Below are positions 1 to 8,445 of a DNA stretch of 49,721 bases, in pieces; within the stretch, counting starts at the first letter, position 1, and every line of letters starts with the position of its first letter. The stretch covers positions 1 through 49,721 of the forward strand of contig NZ_JAIXHL010000028.1 of NCBI RefSeq assembly GCF_030145815.1, in the 5' to 3' direction. A model generated the notes under the pieces. It saw nothing but the letters and a program-made list of their open reading frames with translations. It did not search any database and was not told the DNA's origin. This stretch comes from Sphingomonas sp. (GTDB taxonomy: Bacteria; Pseudomonadota; Alphaproteobacteria; Sphingomonadales; Sphingomonadaceae). The translations under genes were made by a program, and so were the position numbers.

Positions 1-312
<312 letters not shown>

Positions 313-439
313 CTTGATGAGTCCCACCATCAATGACAGCTTTGGCTGCTCATTGCGGTTGTTGCCTCAAGCCTTAATTCCCTGAATATTCAGGTGCACG
401 CATCGATTTGAAACCCAATCCACTGCCACCTGCTTCATT

Positions 440-555
440 GCTTGGTGACCATAGCGTCAGTGACCCACCCGATCCCATCCCGAACTCGGCCGTGAAACCT
501 GACTGCGCCGATGGTACTATTGCTCAAGCACTGGAAGAGTAGGTCGTCGCCAGGC
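440..555 (+). rRNA. rrf: 5S ribosomal RNA
   Basis: A roughly 115-base segment has the 5S layout: a 5' strand starting GCTTGGTGACC, the conserved loop around ACCCGATCCCATCCCGAACTC, and a 3' strand GTCGTCGCCAGGC that pairs with the start. Its position directly after 23S rRNA is standard for a bacterial rrn operon. The ends are accurate to a few bases. Confidence 0.93.
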
Positions 556-608
556 ATTGCAGCCGGTGGCCGTGGAAATTGGAAAAACCCATTCACAATG
601 TCAGATAC

Positions 609-653
609 GCAAAACGCGCGTCGCGCTTCCGGCGCGGCGCGTTTTGCTTTTTG
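609..653 (+). terminator. GC-rich hairpin with T-run between 5S rRNA and tRNA-fMet
   Basis: A long inverted repeat (GCAAAACGCGCG against GCGCGTTTTGC, with further GC pairing inside) is followed by TTTTT. It resembles an intrinsic terminator of the rRNA operon. If it works fully, tRNA-fMet needs its own promoter. If it leaks, the tRNA is cotranscribed with the rRNAs. Confidence 0.6.
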
Positions 654-675
654 GGGCGATTTCGCCCGTTGATGG

Positions 676-752
<77 letters not shown>

Positions 753-760
753 TCACAAAC

Positions 761-784
761 AGCCGCCTTCGGGCGGCTTTTTTG
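761..784 (+). terminator. Rho-independent terminator after tRNA-fMet
   Basis: Perfect hairpin AGCCGCC-TTC-GGGCGGCT followed by a run of T, starting 9 bases after the tRNA CCA end. It closes the rRNA/tRNA unit. Confidence 0.85.
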
Positions 785-851
785 CGTTTGGCGCAGATCG
801 ATCGGGCGCACGGCGGTTGTGCCAAGCGCGGCGCTCCGCCAGGTTGGCAGC

Positions 852-1607
852 ATGAGCCTCCCCGTTTCCCGCCGAGGCCTGTTGATCGGGTCCGCATCTC
901 TGCTCGCTATGCCGGCCAGCGCGCGGCGTACGAAAGACGTTCCCTATGTCCCAACGCCTCCCGAGGTGGTCGAGGGGATGCTGGATATGGCGGAACTCAA
1001 GGCCGGCGAGCGGCTGATCGATCTCGGATCCGGCGACGGGCGCATTCCGCGCGCGGCCGCACGACGCGGTGCGACCGCGCTCGGGGTCGAGATCGACAGC
1101 GATCTGGTTGCGCGGGCGCGGTCGCTGACGCGGCTTGAGGGTCTGGAAGAGCGGGCCCGGTTCGTGCGCGACGATTTGTTCACCGTGTCGGTGGGCGATG
1201 TCGATGTCGTCACGCTGTACCTGTTGCCGGCGCTGAACGAGCGGCTGAAACCCAAGCTTCTCAACGAGATGAAAGCGGGTGCGCGCGTGGTGAGCCATGC
1301 GTTCGACATGGGTGACTGGCCGCATGATGAATTTGGCGAGATCGCGGACAAGCGCGTCTATCGCTGGACCATTCCGGCGATTGCCGGAGGCGAATGGCAG
1401 CTGATCCGCGATGACGGCACGCTGGCGCGACTGGCGATCGATCAGCGCTACAGCAAGGTTTCGGGTGTGCTGAACGGCCGTGCGATCGGATCTGCGCACC
1501 TGTCCGGGGCAGCGCTGAGCTTTATCGGTGACGGCAAGGCCTATCGTGGATTGGTGGGCCCGCGCACGACTGCAGGTGAGGGCTGGCGCGCGGAGCGGAT
1601 CGACTAA
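852..1607 (+). CDS. Exported SAM-dependent methyltransferase-like protein
   Basis: The 251-residue product begins with a twin-arginine-like or Sec leader (MSLPVSRRGLLIGSASLLAMPASA), then a class I Rossmann methyltransferase fold: motif I is LIDLGSGDGRIP near residue 57, with an acidic residue (GVEIDS) after strand 2. The C-terminal third lacks typical methyltransferase motifs and looks like a beta-rich tail. The substrate cannot be told. I placed the start at 852, because an upstream in-frame start at 726 would lie inside the tRNA and its terminator. A threonine synthase gene follows after 27 bases on the same strand. An exported methyltransferase is unusual since SAM is cytosolic, so the leader may instead be a membrane anchor. 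Confidence 0.8.
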   Translation: MSLPVSRRGLLIGSASLLAMPASARRTKDVPYVPTPPEVVEGMLDMAELKAGERLIDLGSGDGRIPRAAARRGATALGVEIDSDLVARARSLTRLEGLEERARFVRDDLFTVSVGDVDVVTLYLLPALNERLKPKLLNEMKAGARVVSHAFDMGDWPHDEFGEIADKRVYRWTIPAIAGGEWQLIRDDGTLARLAIDQRYSKVSGVLNGRAIGSAHLSGAALSFIGDGKAYRGLVGPRTTAGEGWRAERID

Positions 1608-1634
1608 CGCCACCCCCCGCTCTACATCCGCCCC

Positions 1635-2876
1635 ATGCATTATAACGCCAATCTCACCGCCGACCGTCCGACATTCGTGACCCATCTCGAATGCGGGATG
1701 ACCGGGGAGCGTTACGACGCAGATATGCTGCAGGGTCTGTCCCGGGTCGGTCGCCCGCTTCTGGTGCGCTACGATCTCGATGGGGTTCGAGCGGCGGTGA
1801 GCCCCGCGGATCTTTCGCAGCGGCCGGCCGATCTGTGGCGGTATCGCGAGCTGCTGCCGGTGCGGAAGGTGGAGAACATCGTTAGCCTGGGTGAGATCGC
1901 GACGCCGATTGTCTCGCTGCGCAAAATCGGCGCGGCGGCAGGCGCGGCGAAGCTTCTCGTCAAGGACGAGGGGCGCTTGCCTACGGGCTCGTTCAAGGCG
2001 CGCGGCCTCGTCATGGCGATCAGCATGGCGAAGGAACTGGGCGTCACCACCATCGCGATGCCGACCAACGGCAATGCCGGCGCGGCGGCCGCGGCCTATG
2101 CCGCGCAGGCGGGGATCGAGGCGGTGATCTTTTGCCCCGACGACACGCCCGAGATCAATGTCCGCGAGATCGCGGCACAGGGCGCGCGGGTCTATCGGGT
2201 CAACGGGCTGATCGACGATTGCGGCAAACTGGTCGCGGCGGGGAAGGAGGCCAATGGCTGGTTCGACCTGTCGACGCTCAAGGAGCCGTATCGGATCGAG
2301 GGCAAGAAAACGATGGGGCTGGAGCTGGCCGAACAGCTTCGCTGGGAATTGCCCGACGTGATCTTTTACCCCACTGGCGGCGGCACCGGCCTGATCGGGA
2401 TGTGGAAGGCGTTTGCCGAGCTGGAGGCGCTGGGCTGGATCGGCTCGAAGCGCCCGCGCATGGTGGCAGTGCAGGCCGAGGGCTGCGCGCCGATGGTGCG
2501 CGCGTGGGAAGCGGGCGAGCGCCATGCGACGCGGTGAGAGGATGCCCACACCGTCGCGGCGGGCATTCGCGTGCCGCAGGCGGTGGGCGATTTCCTGATT
2601 CTCGACGCGGTGCGCGAGTCGAACGGGTTTGCTTGTGCCGTGAGCGACGCCGCGATCCTGGAGGCGGTCGAGGATGCGGCGCGGCTCGACGGGTTGCTGC
2701 TGTGCCCCGAGGGCGGCGCGACGCTGGCGGCGTGGCGCGCGGCTGTGGCCGATGGGCGGGTGTCGCCGGACGAGACGGCGTTACTGTTCAACTGCGCGAC
2801 CGGGTTGAAGTACCCGATGGAGGATCGGTCGCGCCAGTTGGACCGGCATGGGCCGATCGATTTTTCAGCCATTTAG
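1635..2876 (+). pseudogene. thrC: Threonine synthase-like gene interrupted by an in-frame TGA
   Basis: Read through, the frame gives about 413 residues, the usual length of the PLP-dependent threonine synthase family. The N-terminal part has the zinc-ribbon-like start (THLECGMTGERY), the PLP lysine segment LPTGSFKARG, the PTNGNAGAAAAAY phosphate-binding loop and the GGGTGLIGMWKAF motif. The frame stops at TGA 2535-2537 and continues in the same frame without any shift into EDAHTVAAGIRVPQAVGDF, normal family sequence, up to the true stop. The family usually has Trp before this segment, so a single TGG-to-TGA change explains it. The truncated product would be 300 residues. The choice between a real nonsense mutation, readthrough and a base-call error is open. 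The 3' end overlaps the convergent MFS gene. Confidence 0.85.
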
Positions 2877-4403
2877 TTCCCCTCCCGCAAGCGGGAGGGG
2901 AGGTGGGGCCAGCTCTCCCTCGCTCTCCCTCACCCGGGTCATCGCAAGCGCCGCCAGCACCAGCGTCCCCGCCGCGAACGCCATCGTCCAGATCGGCTGA
3001 TCGGGGAAGAACACCTTCATGATCGAGCCCATCACCGTCGCAACCAGCAGCTGCGGGACGACGACGAAGACGTTGAACAGGCCCATGAAAATGCCGAGCT
3101 TCGCCTGGGGCAGGTTCGAGGCGAGGATCGCATAGGGCATGGCGAGGATCGACGCCCAGGCAATGCCGATGCCGATTTCGCTGGCAATCAGCCAGTGCGG
3201 ATCGCGGATCAGGAAGAAGCTGGCATAGCCCGCCGCGCCGCACAGCAAGCCGATGATGTGCGTGCGCACCTTGCCAAAGTGCGAGGCGAGCAGCGGGAGC
3301 AGCGTCAGTGCGGCGACCGCAGCGACGCCGTTATAGACAGTGAACAGCACGCCGACCCAGTTCGCGCCCTCCTGATAGCGCGGGTCCGCCGCGTCGGGTG
3401 CGCCGAAGAACACCTGTGCCACGACCGGCGTCGTGTTGATCCACATGATGAACAAAGCCGACCAGCTGAAAAATTGCACCACGGCCAGCCGCTTCATGAT
3501 CGGCGGCATGCCCGCGAAATCGCCGACGATGCTGGCGAGCATGCTGGTGCCGCGCCCCGCTTTGGCCAATTGCACCGCGATCAGGCTGGCGATGCCATAG
3601 CCGGCGAGCAACCCGCCGAGCAGATAGACCTCTTTTTCAAGATCGAACCAGCCGACCGCCGCCGCGACCAGCGCGCCCGCGCCGATCCACGCCAGACTGG
3701 TGAGCGGGCCGCGCGCGGCAAGCACGCGCACGCTGTCCTGCGCCGCTTCCTCACGGGCGCCTTCGAACGCGGCGAGCTGTTCAGGGCTGTATTCGCGGGT
3801 GGTGAGGATCGTCCACAACACCGCGAGGAACAGCGCCGCGCCGCCGAACCAGAAGGCGTAGCGCACGGTGTCGGGAATGCTGCCCAGCGGCGCTTCGTTG
3901 GACACGCCGAGATGCTCCAGGCCCCAGGGGAAGATCGATCCGACCACCGCGCCCGCACCGATGAAGGCGGTCTGCACCGCATAGCCCGCGCTATGCTGAT
4001 CCTTGCGCAACATGTCGCCGACGAAGGCGCGGAACGGCTCCATCGAGATGTTGAGCGATGCGTCGAGCACCCACAGCATCACCGCCGCGACCAGCAGCAC
4101 CGGCGCGAGCGGCATCACGAACAGCGACAGCGCGGCGAGGATCGCGCCCGCGAGGAAATAGGGGCGGCGGCGGCCGAGGCGGCCGAGCCAGGTGCGGTCG
4201 CTCATATGGCCGATGATCGGCTGAACCAGCAGGCCGGTGAGCGGGGCGGCGATCCACAAGGCGGGCAGATCGTCGATGCTGGTGCCGAGCGACTGGAAGA
4301 TGCGGCTCATATTCGCATTTTGCAGCGCGAAGCCGATCTGAATGCCGAAGAAGCCGAACGAGATATTCCACAGGCCCCAAAAGCCCTGGCGCGGTTTTTC
4401 CAT
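2865..4403 (-). CDS. MFS transporter of the sugar (maltose/sucrose:H+ symporter-like) type
   Basis: About 512 residues with some twelve hydrophobic segments. An early NISFGFFGIQIGFALQNANMSRIF helix and a DRTWLGRLGRRRPYF loop are typical of the glycoside-pentoside-hexuronide-like MFS sugar transporters that occur beside maltose genes in sphingomonads and caulobacters. It would import maltose or short maltodextrins across the inner membrane. Two ATGs lie in tandem; I chose 4403 because AAGGA sits six bases upstream, against three for 4406. It is followed upstream by a LacI-type regulator 19 bases away on the same strand, so the two probably form an operon. Its last ~15 codons (PPPLPLAGGELNG) are encoded by a palindromic repeat. 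Confidence 0.85.
   Translation of the reverse strand: MEKPRQGFWGLWNISFGFFGIQIGFALQNANMSRIFQSLGTSIDDLPALWIAAPLTGLLVQPIIGHMSDRTWLGRLGRRRPYFLAGAILAALSLFVMPLAPVLLVAAVMLWVLDASLNISMEPFRAFVGDMLRKDQHSAGYAVQTAFIGAGAVVGSIFPWGLEHLGVSNEAPLGSIPDTVRYAFWFGGAALFLAVLWTILTTREYSPEQLAAFEGAREEAAQDSVRVLAARGPLTSLAWIGAGALVAAAVGWFDLEKEVYLLGGLLAGYGIASLIAVQLAKAGRGTSMLASIVGDFAGMPPIMKRLAVVQFFSWSALFIMWINTTPVVAQVFFGAPDAADPRYQEGANWVGVLFTVYNGVAAVAALTLLPLLASHFGKVRTHIIGLLCGAAGYASFFLIRDPHWLIASEIGIGIAWASILAMPYAILASNLPQAKLGIFMGLFNVFVVVPQLLVATVMGSIMKVFFPDQPIWTMAFAAGTLVLAALAMTRVRESEGELAPPPLPLAGGELNG
2879..2905. repeat. REP-like palindrome CCCCTCCCGC / GCGGGAGGGG
   Basis: Ten-base perfect inverted arms (2879-2888 and 2891-2900) separated by AA, followed by AGGTGG. 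It sits where the convergent threonine synthase and MFS genes meet, so it may act as a two-way terminator. A related core (CCCGCTAAGCGGGAGGTGG) recurs in the composite element at 18809-18977, which suggests a dispersed genomic repeat. Confidence 0.7.
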
Positions 4404-4422
4404 CATAGGTCCTTGAAGGCGG

Positions 4423-5451
4423 TCAGGCCGGTTCGCCGCACGAGCGGCGGACGACGAGTTTGGCGGGCAGCAGCACGTCATGGACGCGCTCCTCACGGAT
4501 CCGGCCGAGCAGGGTTTCGACCAGCATCCGCCCGGCGGCGCGGGTGTCCTGCATCACGGTGGTGAGCGGCGGATTGGTGAAGCTGGCTGCGGCGATATCG
4601 TCAAAGCCGACCACGGCGACATCTTCGGGCACGCGCAGGCCGCGCGCGGCAAGTGCGCGCATTGCGCCGATCGCGATCAGATCGCTGGCGGCGAGGATCG
4701 CGTCGAACTGCGCGCCGCGGTCGATCAGCGCCTCGGCGGCGGCGGCACCGGCTTCCTCCGATGTCAGCGCATCGACCTGCAGCGCCGGATCTGCGGCCAA
4801 TCCGGCATCCTTCAGCGCCGCGACATGGCCGCGATAGCGGTCGTGAAATTCGGGATAATGGCTCGACGCATGGCCGAGAAAGGCGATGCGCTTGCGGCCA
4901 AGATCGATCAGATGCTGGGTCGCCGCGCGCCCGCCGCCGTGATTGTCGCACCCAACGGTCAGGCCCGCTCCCTCTGCCTCGACCGATCCCCAGCGCACGA
5001 AATGGGTATTCTGCGCGATCAGCTCGCTGATCTTGGCGCGGTAGAGTTCATAGTCGCCATAGCCGAGCAGGATCAGCCCGTCGGCGCGGCGCGAATCCTC
5101 ATAATCCTGGTGCCAGTCGCTGCCGAGCTGCTGGAACGACACCAACATATCCTGCCCATGATCGGCGCAGGCACGCATGATCGAGCCGAGCATCGAGAGG
5201 AAGAACGGGTTGATCGCACTGTCGTCGGCGCTTTCGTCCTGAAAGATCAGTACCGCGAGCGTTTCGGCATGACGGCTGCGCAAATTGGATGCGGCCTTGT
5301 CCACGCGATAGTTCAGGCGGCGGGCGATCGCCTCGATCCGCATCCGCGTCGCTTCGTTGACGCCGCGTCCGCCGCGCAGCGCGCGCGACACGGTCGGCTG
5401 TGACACGCCGGCAAGATGCGCGATGTCGAACGATGTCGGCTTGCGTTGCAT
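4423..5451 (-). CDS. LacI-family transcriptional regulator of the maltodextrin locus (MalR-like)
   Basis: 342 residues: an N-terminal LacI helix-turn-helix (TSFDIAHLAGVSQPTVSRALRG, hinge helix around NYRVDKAASNLRSR) and a periplasmic-binding-protein-like sensor domain ending with VVGFDDIAAASFTNPPLTTVMQDT, the typical LacI C-terminal motif. I set the start at 5451 because residues upstream in the same frame are not LacI-like. It is the first gene of a minus-strand pair with the sugar transporter and is divergent from the TonB receptor operon, which makes it the likely repressor of both. A LacI-like palindrome lies in the divergent region. The effector is presumably maltose or a related glucoside (inference). 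Confidence 0.9.
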   Translation of the reverse strand: MQRKPTSFDIAHLAGVSQPTVSRALRGGRGVNEATRMRIEAIARRLNYRVDKAASNLRSRHAETLAVLIFQDESADDSAINPFFLSMLGSIMRACADHGQDMLVSFQQLGSDWHQDYEDSRRADGLILLGYGDYELYRAKISELIAQNTHFVRWGSVEAEGAGLTVGCDNHGGGRAATQHLIDLGRKRIAFLGHASSHYPEFHDRYRGHVAALKDAGLAADPALQVDALTSEEAGAAAAEALIDRGAQFDAILAASDLIAIGAMRALAARGLRVPEDVAVVGFDDIAAASFTNPPLTTVMQDTRAAGRMLVETLLGRIREERVHDVLLPAKLVVRRSCGEPA

Positions 5452-5573
5452 GGCCAGTGGCCCACTTCCCCTAAATGCCTGCGAATGTGCCCTCCGCTTG
5501 ACCCGGTGACGTTGAGCGCGTTTCCGGGCGGCGTCAATGTTGCGCGGCGGACACGCAGCATGACCTTGCCCGT

Positions 5574-5585
5574 GAATACGTATGC
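5574..5585. promoter_or_regulatory. Candidate LacI-type operator in the divergent promoter region
   Basis: GAATACGTATGC is symmetric at 10 of 12 positions around a central CG, the usual form of LacI-family operators. It is 123 bases upstream of the regulator start and about 100 bases upstream of the TonB receptor start. No second copy was found nearby, so the call rests on symmetry and place only. Confidence 0.45.
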
Positions 5586-5683
5586 CGTTCGCTGGCGCTC
5601 CGGACGACTTGCCCTGAATATTATGCACAACGCGCCGCAAGGGTGCGCCCCGGCCAGATTAGGGGGCCGGCATAGGGGAGGAT

Positions 5684-8398
5684 ATGATGCGTCACATGCT
5701 TGGCGGCCGCGCGGCCGCACGACTTTCCACCGGCACGAGCGGTGCAGCGCTGGCCGCCGCGATGCTTATCGCGGGCCTGGCGATGCCGGCCCATGCGCAG
5801 GAGGCGACCGAGCCCGCTGCAGAAGGCGAAGAGGTCGTCATCACGGGCTTCCGTGCAGCGCTGGAGAGCGCAGTTTCGACCAAGAAGGAATCGGAGCAGA
5901 TCGTTGAATCGATCTCCGCTGAGGATATCGGCAAGCTGCCCGATGCCTCGATCGCGGAATCGATCGCACGCCTGCCCGGCCTGACGTCGCAGCGCATTTC
6001 GGGCCGCAGCTCGTTCATCTCGATCCGCGGCTTTGGCCCGGATTTCTCGGCGACGCTGCTCAACGGTCGTCCGCAGACCTCGACCAACGACAATCGCGGC
6101 ATCGAGTTCGACCAATATCCCTCTGAAGTCGTCAATGGCGTCAACGTCTACAAGACCCCGAACGCGTCGCTGACGACCCAGGGTCTGGTCGGCACGGTCG
6201 ATATCCGCACGATCCGCCCGCTCGATTATGGCAAGGAAGTCTTCGCGGTCGGTGCGCGTGGCATCTATACCGATATGGGCAAGCTCAACAGTGGGTCGAA
6301 GGACTGGGGTTATCGCCTCAACGCGACCTATGTCGGCAAGTTCATGGACGATCGCCTGGGCGTCGCGCTGGCTGCGGCCTATGTCGACGAGCCGTATCAG
6401 ATCGAAGAGTTCGAAGCCTGGGGCTATGCCACCTTCGCGCCGAACACCAATCTGGTCGGCGGTGTGAAGCCGTTTGTGACTACGTCACAACTCAAGCGGC
6501 TCGGCATTTCGGGCACGATCCAGGCCGATCTCGGCAACAACTGGGAAATGACGCTCGACGGCTTCTACTCGAATTTCGACGACACCCAGATCAAGCGTGG
6601 CATCGAACTGCCGCTGGCATGGAGTGGCGCGACGCTGTCGCCGACCGGGCGCGAGACGCAGGACGGCGTGATCACTGCCGGCACCTTCACCGGCGTCGAG
6701 GGCGTGGTCAACAACCACAATTACCTGCGTCAGGCGGACCTGTATTCGGGTGGCTTCAACCTCAAGCACGAGGGTGATGACGGCTGGAACGTCAATTTCG
6801 ATTTCGGCTGGTCGCGCACCGATCGTCGCGAGCTGATCCTTGAATCGAACGCCGGCACGGGGCCGGGCGGTGGCGTCGGCGCAACCGACACGCTGTCCTT
6901 CCGCACCACGCCGTCGGGCACCTATTTCACCTCGCATGTGCTGAACTACAGCGACCCGACGCTGATCGTGCTGACCGACCCGCTGGGCTGGGGCGGCGGT
7001 GCGCCGGGCGGGCGCCAGCATGGCTATTACAATGACCGCATCGTCGACGATGAGCTGTTCAGCTATCTCGCCGAGATCGAGAAGGAGTTTGACGGCGGCT
7101 TCATCAAGAGCGTGAAGCTGGGCGCAAACTATGTCGATCGCGAAAAGTCGCTGGTGCCGGACGAATATTTCCTCCAGCTTTCCGGTGGCGCGCTGCAGGC
7201 GCAGGTTCCGGCGCAGTATCGTCTGACGCCGACCAATCTCGACTATCTCGGCCTTGGCCCGATGCTGAGCTACAACCCGCTCGATCTGCTCAATGGCGGC
7301 GTATACACTCGTGTTGCCAACACCGCGCAGGACGTGCTGTTCAAGAGCTTCGCCGTCGAGGAAGAGGTGCTGAGCAGCTTTGCGATGCTCAACATCGATT
7401 CCGATCTGGGCGGCGCGCGGCTGACCGGCAATGTCGGTGTGCTGGCGCAGCATACCAACCAGAATTCGACCGGCTATATCCAGACGCCGACCGGGCCGCA
7501 GCTGCGCACGCTGGGCGATGATTACTGGGACATCCTGCCAAGCCTCAGCCTGTCGCTGCGCTTCGACAGCGATTTCGTGATCCGCTTTGGTGCGGCACGC
7601 GAGATTCAGCGGCCGCGTCTGGACGATATGCGCGTCAACATCGCCTATGGCGCCAACATCGCCGAGGGGATCGTCACTGGCAGCGGTGGCAACCCGTCGC
7701 TGCGACCCTATCGCGCCACCGCATTCGACCTGACGTTCGAGAAATATTGGGGGCGCAGCGGCTATGTGGCGCTGCAGCTGTTCCACAAGACGCTGCACAA
7801 CTATATCTACACCGCCGAACGTCCGTTCGATTATTCGAGCTACCCGATCATTCAGCCGGTCCCGCCGGTCAGCACCCAGGGTCGCATCAGCCAGCCGTTC
7901 AACGGCGACGGCGGCAAGATTTACGGTGCGGAGTTTGCCGGGACGGTGCCGTTCGAGACCATCACCTCGGCACTGTCGGGCTTTGGCGTGACGGGCGGCG
8001 TGTCCTACACCAAGTCGCAGATCAGCCCCGAGCCGGGCCAGCCGCCGGAGAATATTCCGGGCTATTCGGACTGGGTCGCCAACGGCACGGCCTATTTCGA
8101 GAAATGGGGCTTTAACGTGCGCGGCAGCGTTCGCTATCGCTCGACCTTCCTGGGTGAGTTCTCGGGGCTCGGCGCGGTGCGCACCCGCCGTCGTGCGCTG
8201 GACGAGACGATCATCGACGCCCAGATCGGGTACGACTTCCAACCGGGCAGCGCGCTCGAAGGGCTGTCGCTGTTCCTGCAGGGGTCGAACCTGACCGACG
8301 AGCCGTTTGTCGCGATCAATCCGGGCCGTCCGCTGGAGGTGATGAACTATCAGCGCTTCGGTCGCCGGTTCCAGGCGGGCTTCACCTTCAAGTTCTGA
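5684..8398 (+). CDS. TonB-dependent receptor (maltodextrin/starch locus)
   Basis: About 904 residues: signal peptide ending near PAHAQ (residue ~39), a TonB box-like EEVVITG, a plug domain with ISAEDIGKLPDASIAESIARLPG (a form common in sphingomonad and caulobacter sugar receptors), and a 22-strand barrel that closes with FQAGFTFKF, whose last aromatic residue is the outer-membrane insertion signal. It would carry oligosaccharides across the outer membrane using TonB-ExbBD. ATG codons occur at 5684 and 5687; GGGGAGG stands two and five bases upstream, so 5687 has the better spacing. It leads a plus-strand unit with a halogenase and three glycoside hydrolases, and faces the LacI regulator. Confidence 0.92.
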   Translation: MMRHMLGGRAAARLSTGTSGAALAAAMLIAGLAMPAHAQEATEPAAEGEEVVITGFRAALESAVSTKKESEQIVESISAEDIGKLPDASIAESIARLPGLTSQRISGRSSFISIRGFGPDFSATLLNGRPQTSTNDNRGIEFDQYPSEVVNGVNVYKTPNASLTTQGLVGTVDIRTIRPLDYGKEVFAVGARGIYTDMGKLNSGSKDWGYRLNATYVGKFMDDRLGVALAAAYVDEPYQIEEFEAWGYATFAPNTNLVGGVKPFVTTSQLKRLGISGTIQADLGNNWEMTLDGFYSNFDDTQIKRGIELPLAWSGATLSPTGRETQDGVITAGTFTGVEGVVNNHNYLRQADLYSGGFNLKHEGDDGWNVNFDFGWSRTDRRELILESNAGTGPGGGVGATDTLSFRTTPSGTYFTSHVLNYSDPTLIVLTDPLGWGGGAPGGRQHGYYNDRIVDDELFSYLAEIEKEFDGGFIKSVKLGANYVDREKSLVPDEYFLQLSGGALQAQVPAQYRLTPTNLDYLGLGPMLSYNPLDLLNGGVYTRVANTAQDVLFKSFAVEEEVLSSFAMLNIDSDLGGARLTGNVGVLAQHTNQNSTGYIQTPTGPQLRTLGDDYWDILPSLSLSLRFDSDFVIRFGAAREIQRPRLDDMRVNIAYGANIAEGIVTGSGGNPSLRPYRATAFDLTFEKYWGRSGYVALQLFHKTLHNYIYTAERPFDYSSYPIIQPVPPVSTQGRISQPFNGDGGKIYGAEFAGTVPFETITSALSGFGVTGGVSYTKSQISPEPGQPPENIPGYSDWVANGTAYFEKWGFNVRGSVRYRSTFLGEFSGLGAVRTRRRALDETIIDAQIGYDFQPGSALEGLSLFLQGSNLTDEPFVAINPGRPLEVMNYQRFGRRFQAGFTFKF

Positions 8399-8407
8399 TC
8401 CGTGTAT

Positions 8408-8433
8408 CCCCCGGCGGTGCAGCCGCCGGGGGG
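8408..8433 (+). terminator. Strong hairpin between receptor and halogenase genes
   Basis: CCCCCGGCGG and CCGCCGGGGG pair perfectly around a five-base loop, 10 bases after the receptor stop. There is no T-run, so it is better read as an attenuator or an mRNA-stabilising 3' structure that would keep receptor levels above those of the downstream enzymes. The Shine-Dalgarno purines of the halogenase overlap its right edge. Confidence 0.5.
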
Positions 8434-8445
8434 AAAGGCGAACCG

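Noticed and set aside
2535..2537. TGA read as selenocysteine in the threonine synthase gene
   Set aside because: The family has Trp here, not Cys, no SECIS-like hairpin is evident just downstream, and threonine synthases are not selenoproteins.
753..2549. Long open frame on the minus strand opposite the methyltransferase and threonine synthase genes (598 codons)
   Set aside because: High GC leaves few stop codons in the antisense frame. The translation is Arg/His/Asp-rich with no family match, and the plus strand has clear motifs.
3195..4565. 456-codon plus-strand frame opposite the MFS transporter
   Set aside because: Composition is typical of antisense shadows in GC-rich DNA, with no domain, while the minus strand encodes a clear membrane transporter.
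5452..5640. Longer N-terminus for the LacI regulator, starting at 5640
   Set aside because: The extra 63 residues precede the HTH without any LacI similarity and would cover the divergent promoter region and candidate operator.
6485..8242. 585-codon minus-strand frame opposite the TonB receptor
   Set aside because: It has no signal peptide, domain or ribosome-binding site, and the receptor on the other strand has conserved plug and barrel motifs.
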